A DNA stretch of 64,000 bases from an uncultured Planctomycetota bacterium (lineage in GTDB: Bacteria > Planctomycetota > Brocadiia > CAIUPP01), in the NCBI GenBank assembly GCA_903901045.1, contig CAIUPP010000060.1, positions 194,661 through 258,660 on the forward strand, in the 5' to 3' direction. The translations under genes and the position numbers were made by a program. This document shows, one piece after another, positions 26,865-36,854 of this stretch. Position 1 is the first letter of the stretch, and every line of letters begins with the position of its first letter. The notes below the pieces were generated by a model, which was given only the letters and a program-made list of their open reading frames with translations, ran no database searches and was not told the origin of the DNA.

Positions 26865-29468
26865 ATGAGGGATAGATACAAAGTAATGCGACACTTCCTG
26901 AGACTCTCAGCCTCGGTCCTCGCGCTTCTCGCGGTGGCGGCTATGCCGGCTATTGCCGCCGACGCCCAGACGGACGCCCCTACGCTGGCCGTCTTGAATT
27001 TTTCCAACCGCACTCCGGGAGACGGCTCGGACTGGCTGGACAAGGGGCTGGCCGACATGCTCATAACGGACTTGTCGGTCACCGACAAACTGCGGCTGGT
27101 GACGCGCGAGGATATGCAGTCGATGTTCGACGAAATGCGACTTGGCGCGAGCGGCGCAGTATCGGCCGACTCCGCGCAACAGTTCGGCAAGATGGTGCAA
27201 GCGGACCTCGTTCTGACGGGCACGTTCGCCTTGAAGGGCAACCTCTGCGAAATGGAGGCGCACGTCGTCGAGATTGGCACGCAGAATGTCCGCCGAGTGG
27301 AAGTCGTCGCGGGCCAAGCCACCGACGTGCTGAAGCTGGAGAAAGAGCTGGCGCTCAACGTGGTCAAGAACTTCAACGTTCCCTTGAGTGAGGGTGAGCG
27401 CGCGTCGCTCATGCGGATGCCCACACAATCTGTTGATGCCGGCAAGTGCCTTTACGAGGGACTGGACGCGCACGACCGGGGCGAGTCGTATGACGCGATA
27501 GCTGCCGTCCGCAAGGCTCTGGAGAAGGACCCGGCATTTGACCGGGCGCGGTTTGAACTGGGAGGCATTTACCGCGCGGTGCTGGAATTTCATCACGCCG
27601 ACGTCGAATTCGCGCGTCTGGTTGTTCGTCAACCCCGCAGCCCCTTTGCCGCAGGGGCGCTCCTTGCGCGCGCTAAACTCAAAGAAAAGTTCTTCCCTGC
27701 CCCGCCGGATAGCGTGATTGCCGCATATGATGAGGTCGCCAAATGCTATCCGGAAAGCGATTTGGCTCTGAGCGCGCGCTTCCGCGCGGCCGTTCTAGCC
27801 TACGAGACGGACAAGGTGGACCTTGCTCTGGAGCTTTTTGACACTCTCGGTAATCTGAGCGTCGGACGTTACGGGCCGGGCTGCAGATGGATGCGGGACT
27901 ACGGCGCAGCTACGGCTCGTACGATTCGGAAGAATCAAGAGAACCCGAACGCGGCTCCGAAGCTGCGCCGGGCCAGAGATGAGAAAGTGAGCCCGCGTAT
28001 CGAACTCGCCGCAAGAGCGGGCCGACAATCATTCAACTGCGTCGAGCAGCTTCTAGGCTCGTGGAATAAGCGCGTGACCGTCATCGTGGACGCTCCAGCC
28101 GGCTATGCGATCCGTTCCGCCAAGTTGCAGACGGCCAGCGAAGAAAGCACCTGGCGCGTTGAAGTGTGCGAACCGGTCGGTCGAACCTTGTGGACGGAGT
28201 CCGCCTCTGCGAGAAAGACGGAAGATGTCAGGTTCGACACGCCTCTTCCTGCTCTGGTGCTCAACGTGGATTGCGGCGCCGGCAACCGCTCACTGGCATC
28301 CGGCACCACGAACTCTCTGGGGGGCATGGTGGTGCTGGAATCCGTTGGCGCGGCGGACGCCACGCCGCAGACGGTTGCGCACAGTCTTATGCTGAAGCAT
28401 CGCCCGCTGCCTCTCATGTTTGTCGAGGATGCCCTTGAGCGTTTCTTGCAGGAACTGCCCTCCGACGCCGTCACGCTGCCGCCTATGGAGAGCGGGGCAT
28501 TCTATCCGTCCATGGCGCAGGACGCGGAAGGCCGCCATTGGATCGTGTTCAATGACCAATGCGGCTCCGATCTGGTGGCGCCGACGGGGGGCGATGCGGA
28601 CCTTTGGATATCCAGTTCTCCGGACGGGCGCTGGTGGTCCAGGCCGGAGCGCCTGCCCGTCAGTTCCGACGGGCACGACTTCCATCCCTGGCTCATGGTG
28701 GACCAGCAGCGCAACCTGCGGCTGGTATGGGCCAGCATGCGACGCGGGGACCGCAATTTCGAGATACTCACCTCGATTTCACGCGACGGCGCCAGTTGGT
28801 CAGTGCCTCGTCTTTGCAAGCTGAAACAGAGTTTCGGTTCAGTCGAAGAGGCCGATAAGGAGCGCAGAAAAGGGTTGAGTTGGGGAAACTATTGTCCCCG
28901 GATTGTGCAGGACAAAGACGGACGGTACTGGATGGCGTATCTCTCGTTCGTCGGGGTACCAGGGGGTTCCGACGAGCCCACCGGGTGTCCATTGGTCGCT
29001 TGTTCCGATGATGGATTCAATTGGCAGGAACAACCTGAGATACAGGGGATTAGCGCTACGCGGGGACCGCTTTCCTTCGTTCAAGGAAGTGATGGCTCGC
29101 TCAACCTCTCCGGAGTCTGGGGCAAGGAACTTCGTGTAACCAGTCTTCAGAGGGGAGGACCGAGTTGGCAGGCGCGCAGCTTGGGCCTTGGCCCGGAAAA
29201 GATACGCTGGCCCAACTTAAGCGTGGACCGCGAAGGGAACTTCTACCTGGCCTATCATGGGATCAACGGCAGGCTGACGGTCATTGCATCGCGCAACGCG
29301 GAGCGCTGGAGCGGTCCGCAGTTGGTTGGAACCACCGGCAGCAGCCACGGCGCCCCTTTCCTTTTCCACGACCGCGAGGGCAACCACTGGCTCGTAGGCG
29401 GCACGTATCATGCGACGGCAATCCTTCAGTCCATCCATCTCCTCAAGGTCACGCTGCCGGCGCCATAA
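26865..29468 (+). CDS. CsgG-like, TPR and Asp-box propeller fusion protein
   Basis: 867 residues from ATG 26865. ATG 26886 or GTG 26814 are alternatives; the first two place the signal peptide correctly (cut at AIA-AD). The CsgG/FlgO-like domain is at about 40-165 (LAVLNFSNRTPGDGSDWLDKG, LVTREDMQSMFDEMRLGASG). TPR-like helices follow at about 195-340 and a beta-sandwich at about 390-500. The C-terminal 370 residues carry at least four Asp-box motifs of sialidase-type propellers (SSPDGRWWS, SRDGASWS, SDDGFNWQ, SRNAERWS). Asp-boxes are structural; I see no sialidase Arg triad, so glycan cleavage is not supported. The architecture suggests an exported recognition or scaffold protein. Confidence 0.72.
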   Translation: MRDRYKVMRHFLRLSASVLALLAVAAMPAIAADAQTDAPTLAVLNFSNRTPGDGSDWLDKGLADMLITDLSVTDKLRLVTREDMQSMFDEMRLGASGAVSADSAQQFGKMVQADLVLTGTFALKGNLCEMEAHVVEIGTQNVRRVEVVAGQATDVLKLEKELALNVVKNFNVPLSEGERASLMRMPTQSVDAGKCLYEGLDAHDRGESYDAIAAVRKALEKDPAFDRARFELGGIYRAVLEFHHADVEFARLVVRQPRSPFAAGALLARAKLKEKFFPAPPDSVIAAYDEVAKCYPESDLALSARFRAAVLAYETDKVDLALELFDTLGNLSVGRYGPGCRWMRDYGAATARTIRKNQENPNAAPKLRRARDEKVSPRIELAARAGRQSFNCVEQLLGSWNKRVTVIVDAPAGYAIRSAKLQTASEESTWRVEVCEPVGRTLWTESASARKTEDVRFDTPLPALVLNVDCGAGNRSLASGTTNSLGGMVVLESVGAADATPQTVAHSLMLKHRPLPLMFVEDALERFLQELPSDAVTLPPMESGAFYPSMAQDAEGRHWIVFNDQCGSDLVAPTGGDADLWISSSPDGRWWSRPERLPVSSDGHDFHPWLMVDQQRNLRLVWASMRRGDRNFEILTSISRDGASWSVPRLCKLKQSFGSVEEADKERRKGLSWGNYCPRIVQDKDGRYWMAYLSFVGVPGGSDEPTGCPLVACSDDGFNWQEQPEIQGISATRGPLSFVQGSDGSLNLSGVWGKELRVTSLQRGGPSWQARSLGLGPEKIRWPNLSVDREGNFYLAYHGINGRLTVIASRNAERWSGPQLVGTTGSSHGAPFLFHDREGNHWLVGGTYHATAILQSIHLLKVTLPAP

Positions 29469-29490
29469 TACCAGCAAAACAAGGGATGAA

Positions 29491-30384
29491 ATGAATACGA
29501 TAGTCACGCGCGGAACATCATCGTGGCGAATTCCGAAGCAGCCTGCGGCCCTCTTGTGCGTTGCGCTGGCCATTGCGCTCCTCGCGCCAGTCACCCTTTC
29601 CGCCGTCGCCGTCCTGCCATTCCATAACTCATCGAACCAGCCGGACCTCGACCCGGTGGCCGATGGGCTGGGGGACCTGCTCATCACTTGCGCGCAGAAT
29701 ACCCCCGGCGTCACATTCGTCGAGCGCGTTGCGCTCGACAAGGTTCTGGCCGAGCAGAAGATCAGCCTGGCGGGTTTGACCGACGATAAGACGAAAGCCC
29801 AGGTGGGCAAACTGCTCGGGGCAAAGTACATCATTACCGGGGGATTGGTCATGTTGGACAACAAGCTCACGATCAACGCGCGCCTGTTCGAGGTGGAGAC
29901 CTCACGCGTGGCGAAATCATCCGAAGCCACAGGCACGCTCGACAATCTGATGGAAACTGTTCAATCGCTGACGGTGGACTTGATGAAGGGAATCGGAATC
30001 GAGCTGAAACCATTGAGTGCGGCGGAGATCGACCGCTCACCCGAGGCGAACCTGCACTTCATGCGCGGCTTGGGCTATTTCTATGGCAACATGAAAAATC
30101 AGGCGATCTCCGAGTTCATGAAATCGCTCGCCATCGACCCCGCTCAGCCCCGTGCGCGCTGGTGGAACGCGGCTTGTTATTACGATCAAAAAGAATGGGA
30201 ACACGCCGCCATCGAATACGAACGGTTCCTGAAGGACTTCCCGAAAGACGCGTCCGCCGTCGAGGCGCAGAAGAGACTGGCCCAGTGCAAGAACATGCCG
30301 GGCAATGTCATTAAGCAACATGAGCCGCCACCCCGACCAATGCCTTCGAGAGTTCGGCAGGGCCAAGGCGCTCCAGGAAAGTAA
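29491..30384 (+). CDS. Exported CsgG/FlgO-like protein with TPR
   Basis: 297 residues from ATG 29491, with AAGGGATG upstream. An N-terminal hydrophobic segment (about 20-37) runs directly into the first strand SAVAVLPFHNSSN. It may be a signal peptide or a retained anchor. The CsgG-like domain covers about 37-160 (TFVERVALDKVLAEQKISLAGLTDDKTKAQVGKLLGAKYIITGG). Two TPR units follow at about 195-275 (NLHFMRGLGYFYGNMKNQAISEFMKSLAIDP and AACYYDQKEWEHAAIEYERFLKDFP). A Pro-rich tail ends the protein. Similar CsgG-TPR proteins are common in outer-membrane-bearing phyla and are not assigned a function. It lies between the propeller fusion gene and the paralogue array. Confidence 0.78.
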   Translation: MNTIVTRGTSSWRIPKQPAALLCVALAIALLAPVTLSAVAVLPFHNSSNQPDLDPVADGLGDLLITCAQNTPGVTFVERVALDKVLAEQKISLAGLTDDKTKAQVGKLLGAKYIITGGLVMLDNKLTINARLFEVETSRVAKSSEATGTLDNLMETVQSLTVDLMKGIGIELKPLSAAEIDRSPEANLHFMRGLGYFYGNMKNQAISEFMKSLAIDPAQPRARWWNAACYYDQKEWEHAAIEYERFLKDFPKDASAVEAQKRLAQCKNMPGNVIKQHEPPPRPMPSRVRQGQGAPGK

Positions 30385-30468
30385 AGTCTCTGTGCGCTGT
30401 TCACCTAAGCGGCCTGCGGATGGGGCATGCGGTGCTGGTCTTGTGCAGAACCGAAGCGAGAGGGAGAT

Positions 30469-33400
30469 ATGAAACTGGCGCGGCCGGTCCGCCTGGCACT
30501 GTGTTGCGTAGCGCTAAGCTACTGCTCCGCCTTTGCGCAGCAAGCCGCACCCGTCCGCCTCGCCATTCTCACTGGCGACGGCGACCGCGCCGTCGCCGAT
30601 GCGACGCTGGCGCAACTGGAGGTCGCGCTGACGGAGAACAAGGAGGTTACCCTCCTCGAGCGCGCGCAGATCAGGAAGATTCTGGCGGAGCAGAAGCTCT
30701 CCGCTGCCGGTCTCAGCGACCCGGCGACGGCGGTGAAATTGGGCAGGCTGCTGTCGGTGGAGATGTTCCTTTTCCTCGACCGCGTCCCCAACAGCAATCC
30801 CCCTGCGTCCCGGCTTCAAATCGTCGAATCCCGGACGGGCTTTTCCCTCGTCGCTGGCGTGATCGAAGAGAAGGCCACGGGCGCTGATGTTGGCACGGTC
30901 AATTCTCTCCTTCGGCTCGCGGTCATCAAGCGGAATGTCCCCCTGGAAGACCGCCATGCCGTCAGTGTGTTGGGAGTTCGCAACGAAGAGCCGGGACACG
31001 CGCTGGACCCTCTCGCCCAGGCAGTAGAGATGTTATTGGCCGCGGATCTTAATGAAGTGCCGGGACTGATTCTTCTCGACCGTGATCATCTGGATCGATT
31101 GCGCAAGGAAGAAACCCTCACCGGTCTCTCTGCGGAACTCCTTCGTTCGGCCACTCTGCTTGAAGTGGGTGTCCATCGTGCCACCGAAAAGGGGCAACTG
31201 GAGGCCACAATTCGTCTCCTTCCCATGGCCGGGGGTGAGCCGCGACGTTATTCACGCGCACTTCCTTTGGGCGACCTCGCTGCGATACGCAGCGGAATCC
31301 TCTCCATTGTACTGTCAGCCCTCAACGCCAAAGAGAGGCCTTTTCAGGCTGAGGACCCCTTGCGCGAAGCAGCGGCGTTCAATCGGGAATGCCGTACTCG
31401 TGTCTGCGCGGGGGACTTCGATGGCGCAGTGCGGGCGGGGGAAGCTTCCTTCGCGTTGGATCCGAACGACATCAACCGCGTTCAGTTGGCCACGGCATGT
31501 GCGTTCGCCGCACAGTCCGTTTGGGGGTATCGCATGGGGGGGTACGAGCGGTTGGCCGATTCAGGCAAACGCCGTGCGCTGCTCGCAGCAATTCGACAGA
31601 AGTCCCTGGTGCGCGATCAGTACAAGCTGAACCTGACTGAGGGCAAGGGATGCCCATCGTCGGGGGATGGTTGGTATGGCGTACCTGGGATGTGTTTCCG
31701 CAGCGCAGGCGGCGATATCGGCGAACTTCAGCGCGAGTTGCAGGGCATCGAAGAAGAGATCTATCAGATGCGTCGCGCACAGTGTGCTCAGCGGGTAGAA
31801 CAAACCGGCGAATTCTGGCAGTGGTATCGATTCTGGGGGGAAATGAACGGCTGGTTGCGCCTCGGCCAACCGGGTCTTTCCAGCGATCAGATCCGGTGGC
31901 TTCGACGCGCATTCGAGTCCATCGCGCAACCTGTATATTCAACCCAGTCCGCGATCGAAGACAAGCTGATATGGCCGTGGGACTTGGCTCAAGGTCTCCT
32001 CAAATACGCCGACGATGCCTCCTTGAAAGAGGACCGCGCGGCTTTCGTTCGTTTCTTTCGCGAGTTCTGCGACCATCCTGATCCCAAATTGCGCATGGCG
32101 GCCTACGCCTCGCTTTTTGCGCTGGGCGAAGACCGACAGGCGTCCGGCAATGCCCTGGTGGAGACGTTCCTGACGCATTTCCCTGACAATCATCCCGCGC
32201 GCAGCGCCTGCGCCGACCAGATGTTCTTCTGCCAGTTGATTCGACCGGCGATCACGCTTGGATACAAAGACGACGCCAAAGGCATGTCGGCGTGCTGTAT
32301 GAAGATCGTCGGCCCATACCTGGATCGCGCCTCGGTGCCGTATGTCTTGGCTTGGCAGTCCCTAATCGAGGAATGGCTCAACGTTTTGGGCGTGCAGAAG
32401 AAAGAGGCTGAGGAAAGGGCGCTCGCCGAGCGGGTGCGCGCAGTATTGGCGAACGATCCCGACAAACGGGCGAACCACAATCGCGACGAGTGGTTGCGAA
32501 CGTTGACGGCCCGATATGGGCCGCCACCGAAAAATGCCGTGGCGGACAGTCTCGAGTGGGGCGGTCGCGAACTCGCACCGGTGCGGTTTGCCTCTCCCAA
32601 GTCACCCAACTCCATCATGTGGGAATCTCCGCTCACGCGTGTTCGAGGCAACCGCCTTTATTATGCCTCATGGGAAGATATCAAAGCGCCGCCGGAGAAG
32701 ATTCACCTTCGCGTCTATGCTCTGCCTGACGGCGGCGATCCGCTGCTCGACTCGGAAACAACAGTGCCGCCGCTGGCATCATTTCAATTGTCCGGGTTGC
32801 CCACCCTGCGCGGCGTGACCGCTTCCGACAAGGACGTATATGTGGGGACCGCCCGCGGGATCGTTGTCTTTCCACTGAATGGCAGCAAGCCCCACATGAT
32901 CGCCGAGCAGGAGGGGCTCTCGACGGCGGACGTCACGGCAATTGAGTGGCACGATGGCCGCCTATACCTTGCCTTGGGCGGGGGCGCCGACATTGGCAAA
33001 CGTGCATTGTCCGCCTTTGACCCTGGCAGCGGTTCCTGCACGCTGATTGCCTCCACCGCCGGCACGCAGCCTCGGGTGGACGTTCCCGACTTTCAGAAAC
33101 TCTTGATTGTCAACATCCTGTCCGACCCGCAACGGCGCTGCCTGTGGCTATGCACAACCAACGCAGGCCTCTGGCGCTATGATCCGGCGGCAGACAGGTT
33201 TGAGCAGGTCGCAGCGTGGGCAAGCCCGTTACGGGATGGACGCTGGATAGACTGGTCTGAGAACAACTTGCTGGTCCACGACTATGACCACGTGTTTCTG
33301 GTGGACTTGGACAAGCGGTCTGTCGCATGGATCGCGGGCATCTACGAACCGTCCCGAGTCTACGTGCCCGCTGGGAGCGAAGGGCCGCCGAGGTATCAAT

Positions 33401-33618
33401 GGAATTTCGTGCGGATTCAGACGGTTGCGCTCGCCGGAAGCATCTTCGTTATGGATGATTCGCGGAACCTCAATCTCTACGGCGAGGGCAGTGCGCCGGC
33501 CGTGAAGCAGCAATCGGTCATCTCGCTGCATTGGACATCCTTTGGCATCCTGGCCGTCGATGGAGAGAAGTCATTCTATATTCGCAGCAAAACGCAGGCT
33601 GCCGGAGGTGCACCATGA
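30469..33618 (+). CDS. Large exported CsgG-like/propeller protein, paralogue B
   Basis: 1049 residues from ATG 30469, after AGGGAG. The signal peptide is cut at AFA-QQ (residue 24). The CsgG-like module (about 30-130) shares near-identical DNA with paralogues C and D. Residues 165-275 form a second alpha/beta module and 290-700 are mainly helical. A propeller-like C-terminal part has motifs such as EGLSTADVTAIEWHDGRLYLALG. Its end (FGILAVDGEKSFYIRSK) matches the family signature. The stop overlaps the next ATG (ATGA at 33615), so B and C are translationally coupled. No lipobox and no catalytic motif are visible. Function is unknown. Confidence 0.75.
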   Translation: MKLARPVRLALCCVALSYCSAFAQQAAPVRLAILTGDGDRAVADATLAQLEVALTENKEVTLLERAQIRKILAEQKLSAAGLSDPATAVKLGRLLSVEMFLFLDRVPNSNPPASRLQIVESRTGFSLVAGVIEEKATGADVGTVNSLLRLAVIKRNVPLEDRHAVSVLGVRNEEPGHALDPLAQAVEMLLAADLNEVPGLILLDRDHLDRLRKEETLTGLSAELLRSATLLEVGVHRATEKGQLEATIRLLPMAGGEPRRYSRALPLGDLAAIRSGILSIVLSALNAKERPFQAEDPLREAAAFNRECRTRVCAGDFDGAVRAGEASFALDPNDINRVQLATACAFAAQSVWGYRMGGYERLADSGKRRALLAAIRQKSLVRDQYKLNLTEGKGCPSSGDGWYGVPGMCFRSAGGDIGELQRELQGIEEEIYQMRRAQCAQRVEQTGEFWQWYRFWGEMNGWLRLGQPGLSSDQIRWLRRAFESIAQPVYSTQSAIEDKLIWPWDLAQGLLKYADDASLKEDRAAFVRFFREFCDHPDPKLRMAAYASLFALGEDRQASGNALVETFLTHFPDNHPARSACADQMFFCQLIRPAITLGYKDDAKGMSACCMKIVGPYLDRASVPYVLAWQSLIEEWLNVLGVQKKEAEERALAERVRAVLANDPDKRANHNRDEWLRTLTARYGPPPKNAVADSLEWGGRELAPVRFASPKSPNSIMWESPLTRVRGNRLYYASWEDIKAPPEKIHLRVYALPDGGDPLLDSETTVPPLASFQLSGLPTLRGVTASDKDVYVGTARGIVVFPLNGSKPHMIAEQEGLSTADVTAIEWHDGRLYLALGGGADIGKRALSAFDPGSGSCTLIASTAGTQPRVDVPDFQKLLIVNILSDPQRRCLWLCTTNAGLWRYDPAADRFEQVAAWASPLRDGRWIDWSENNLLVHDYDHVFLVDLDKRSVAWIAGIYEPSRVYVPAGSEGPPRYQWNFVRIQTVALAGSIFVMDDSRNLNLYGEGSAPAVKQQSVISLHWTSFGILAVDGEKSFYIRSKTQAAGGAP
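30553..30795 (+). repeat. CsgG-module DNA repeat, copy B
   Basis: Nearly the same DNA as copies C (33681) and D (36951) up to about 30795, after which B diverges. It includes the internal hairpin AGGAGG-TTAC-CCTCCT at 30641-30656. Confidence 0.8.
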
Positions 33619-36600
33619 GGCTGTACTGCCTGTTCACGCTGATCTTTCTGGTGGCCGCGGACTTTGCATTTGCCGAGCCCGTCCGCCTTGCCATCCTCAC
33701 CGGCGAGGGCGAGCGCGCCGTGGCCGATGCGACGCTGGCGCAACTGGAAGTGGCGCTGACGGAGAACAAGGAGGTTACCCTCCTGGAACGCGCGCAAATT
33801 AGGAAGATTCTGGCGGAGCAGAAGCTCTCCGCCGCCGGCCTTACCGATCCGTCGACAGCGGTGAAGATGGGAAAGCTGCTGTCGGTGGAGATGTTCCTCT
33901 TCCTCGACCGCGTGCCCAGGAGCCAGCCACCCATCTGCCGTGTGCAACTGATCGAGACGAAGACGGGGATTGCGCTGGCGGCGGGGACAATGGAAGAGAC
34001 CGAATTGGGGGGCGGCGGCGCGGAAATGGCCGGGATGATTCAGAGGGCCATGGCGAAACGTGCTATGCCTGTGGCGGAGCGCCATTATGTCGGGCTTCTC
34101 GGCGTGCGCAGTGAGGACCCCGGCGATGCCCTCGATGGAATGGCGCGGACGCTCTGGACGCTCCTTTCCTGTGATTTGGAGGAGTGTCCCGGGCTGGTCC
34201 TGCTGGACCGCGAGCACGTGCAGCGGTTGAGCGAGGAGAAGCAGTTGACCGACGCGGAGCAGGCGCTCAAGCTGTCCATGGTGCTGATCGATGGCGGACT
34301 CCGGCGCAGCGCGGAGAAGAACAAAATGGAACTGACGCTGCTCCTGCGCCCGTTGGCCGGCGGCGCGCCGGAGAACCTGCCCGCTTTCCGAAAAGAGTTG
34401 ATTGCAGCGCTGGCGGAACGGCTCAAGGCCAAGCTGCCCGAGCGGCAGGGGGGCAATCCGGAGAAGGAGGCTCAAACCTTCATGTCGCAAGCCCGGCTCC
34501 TGACGTTGTGCGGTGATAGGGAGGCCTCGCTGCGCGCGAACGAAACAGCGTATGCCATCTGGCCGGACCGAACAACACGGCTCGCGCTGGTCGAGGCTTA
34601 CTCCAAGAGAAAGTATATGTGGGAGACTTTCAATAAGGTGCCGGAGCAGGACCAGGTGAAGGCGCTGCAATACGAAGTCCGAATGCTCACCCTCCTGCGC
34701 GAACAATGGCGAACTGAATTGGCCCCCGGCGCTCCGGAGGCGCAGGACTCGGGGCCTCAGGGCGCCTCGTTGGGGACGCCCATCAATGCGGGCTTCGGCG
34801 TCCTGATACGGGAGGCGCCGCCCGAGATTTCCGCGCTCCAGAAGGAAGCCGTCGCGCTTCAGAGGAATATCTTCGACATGGCGATGGATGCAGCCCAGCG
34901 GGATCCCAAGAAGTACGGCTACGCCTACTGGGAAGCCCTTGGAAGCGCAGTTTGGAGAGTGAACAGCATACATTTCTTGCATCCCCAAGAGCAGGCGGCG
35001 GGTTGGCGGGAGTTTTTCATCGCCTTGCGCAAGAGGCCTGCGAGCGATGAGGTGGGCCCCCGATGGACCATCCAGAGCCTGCGAGAGGAAATGAACTCGC
35101 TTCGGGGGCTGAGCGAGCCTGACAAGGCGGACGTCCGCCGCCTCTTCATTCCCGTATTCAAAGAGTTCACCAGCGACCCGGACCTCACCGTTCGTCTTGC
35201 CGCCCACGTCGGACTGATTAACGTGGACCCGTCGGCCGCGGACTCAGCCGAGATATTTCTGCAGTACACTGCGGAGGGAGTGGACTGGAAGATAAGCTCG
35301 GATTATTCGGCCCCACCGGACCTGTCTCCGGCGCAGCGTGCCGCCGCCCTGCTATGTGACCAGCGTCCCGAACTTGCCGGGGCATACTGCGAAAAAATCA
35401 TGGGCGCCTGGATAAAACAGGGCGTCTTGAATCGTGACGAGAAATGCACCGGCCTTGTCGGGACATTAGTGCGCGGCACGGAGAAAGCGAAAGGGAAGGC
35501 TGAGGCTTGCGCTCTGTGTGGGCGCGTCCTTGCCGCTCTTCATGAATGCAAGGACCGCCAGCCGAATGCCCCGAGGTGGGTAGACCAATATATTCACACG
35601 TTTGAGGAACTGCGGGCGCAAATGACTGCGGCCGCCGACGCCCCGAAACCCGCCCCGGCGCCGGAAGTCGCCGGCGCGCCGGACCCCGACGACCCCTGGA
35701 AACAATACGAAGTGCGATGCCTGGGGCTGACGCTGAAGGCCCCCGTATGCGGCGCGATTGTGCGCGGAGACCGCCTGTACTGTATCTCCTGCGCGGATAT
35801 CTCTTTCGGTTCAGCTGGTCCATATCAGGAAGATGGGACACGCAAGGTGACGGTGAGCGCCCACAGATTCCCGGATGGCGGCCCCGCGCTGCGCGCCGAC
35901 ACTCTCGCCGTTCCATTGGGGAAGTCCATTATCAGGAGTCAGGCCGTGTGGGCCGGATTCGCCGGCGACTCTCTCTACATCAGCACGGGCGGCAGCCTGG
36001 TGAGTTTTCCAGCCAATGCGGTGCCGCGTGTCCTGACGGACGCCGATGGCTGGACCGTGACCGGGATGCCGATTGCCGCCATGGCGGCTTTCGGCGGAAA
36101 GCTATACCTGACCGTCGGTGAGCGGGTATCCGGCGACTGGGTGAAGCCGAAGCACGCGTTCGTCGTTTTCGATCCGGCGGCGCGCGCCGTGCGCGTTATC
36201 TTTTCGAACACCGCTCTTGAGGAGGCGCAACGGCGTGACGTGATGATAGTAACCGTCCTTGCGGACGAAGCCCGCAAGTGCCTTTGGGTCACCCTTGCCG
36301 GCGGCAAAGATTCCTCGGGCCTCTTCCACTACGATCCCGCGACGGACAAACTCGACAAACTCGAAGCAGCCAATCAGTCTGACACACCTGCCGACATCGC
36401 CGCACCTTATGCGGGGCCGCCGGTTCAGACGGTCACGTTGTGCCCCATGGGCCTCCTGGTCTTGACGATGCATCAGGGCCGGAAGCCCCCCATAGTCAAC
36501 ATGCTGGCGGTCCTGGACCCGCAGACCCGCAAGGAGACTTGGCTGGCGGGGCAGGTCTTTGGTCCCTATCTCAAAAGGCGCGATGGCGACCCCCTGTTCG

Positions 36601-36839
36601 CTTCCTCCAGCATCGCTCTTTGGCCGGCATGGTACGACGGGATGACCCTCATCACCGCCGGTATGAACGCCGGAAGCGGCATGGAGAACAAGGGGGGCGG
36701 ACGCCTGTTCCTTCACCGCATGGAGCGGGAACCGGCATGTTATCAGGCACTTGTCGTCACTCCCGTCTTTGAGCCGACGCCGCAGGGTCTGCTGGTCTTC
36801 GACACGGCGGGTGAAGGGTATCTGATCCGGAAGAAGTAG
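33615..36839 (+). CDS. Large exported CsgG-like/propeller protein, paralogue C
   Basis: 1074 residues. ATG 33615 overlaps the stop of paralogue B and has GGAGGTG 4 bases upstream. The signal peptide is cut at AFA-EP (residue 20). The same order of parts as B and D is seen: CsgG-like module (about 22-120), a second alpha/beta module, a long helical middle, a Pro/Ala linker around residue 680 (APKPAPAPEV), and a propeller-like C-terminal part ending GYLIRKK. Just after the linker, DPWKQYEVRCLGL is shared with D (DPWNQYEVRRLLL). Strong similarity to D runs through most of its length, so C and D are the youngest pair. Confidence 0.75.
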   Translation: MRLYCLFTLIFLVAADFAFAEPVRLAILTGEGERAVADATLAQLEVALTENKEVTLLERAQIRKILAEQKLSAAGLTDPSTAVKMGKLLSVEMFLFLDRVPRSQPPICRVQLIETKTGIALAAGTMEETELGGGGAEMAGMIQRAMAKRAMPVAERHYVGLLGVRSEDPGDALDGMARTLWTLLSCDLEECPGLVLLDREHVQRLSEEKQLTDAEQALKLSMVLIDGGLRRSAEKNKMELTLLLRPLAGGAPENLPAFRKELIAALAERLKAKLPERQGGNPEKEAQTFMSQARLLTLCGDREASLRANETAYAIWPDRTTRLALVEAYSKRKYMWETFNKVPEQDQVKALQYEVRMLTLLREQWRTELAPGAPEAQDSGPQGASLGTPINAGFGVLIREAPPEISALQKEAVALQRNIFDMAMDAAQRDPKKYGYAYWEALGSAVWRVNSIHFLHPQEQAAGWREFFIALRKRPASDEVGPRWTIQSLREEMNSLRGLSEPDKADVRRLFIPVFKEFTSDPDLTVRLAAHVGLINVDPSAADSAEIFLQYTAEGVDWKISSDYSAPPDLSPAQRAAALLCDQRPELAGAYCEKIMGAWIKQGVLNRDEKCTGLVGTLVRGTEKAKGKAEACALCGRVLAALHECKDRQPNAPRWVDQYIHTFEELRAQMTAAADAPKPAPAPEVAGAPDPDDPWKQYEVRCLGLTLKAPVCGAIVRGDRLYCISCADISFGSAGPYQEDGTRKVTVSAHRFPDGGPALRADTLAVPLGKSIIRSQAVWAGFAGDSLYISTGGSLVSFPANAVPRVLTDADGWTVTGMPIAAMAAFGGKLYLTVGERVSGDWVKPKHAFVVFDPAARAVRVIFSNTALEEAQRRDVMIVTVLADEARKCLWVTLAGGKDSSGLFHYDPATDKLDKLEAANQSDTPADIAAPYAGPPVQTVTLCPMGLLVLTMHQGRKPPIVNMLAVLDPQTRKETWLAGQVFGPYLKRRDGDPLFASSSIALWPAWYDGMTLITAGMNAGSGMENKGGGRLFLHRMEREPACYQALVVTPVFEPTPQGLLVFDTAGEGYLIRKK
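33681..33978 (+). repeat. CsgG-module DNA repeat, copy C
   Basis: 298 bases that match copy D (36951-37248) with about 17 differences by my hand count, nearly all at third codon positions. Similarity drops sharply after this segment. Confidence 0.85.
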
Positions 36840-36854
36840 AGGAGGGGAACAGCG

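Noticed and set aside
26865-29468. Active sialidase
   Set aside because: Asp-box motifs are present but no Arg triad or Tyr/Glu pair could be placed, so only a structural propeller is supported.
33576-35207. 543-codon - strand open frame opposite paralogue C
   Set aside because: It is the antisense of a coding frame with family-wide conservation on the + strand and has no ribosome site.
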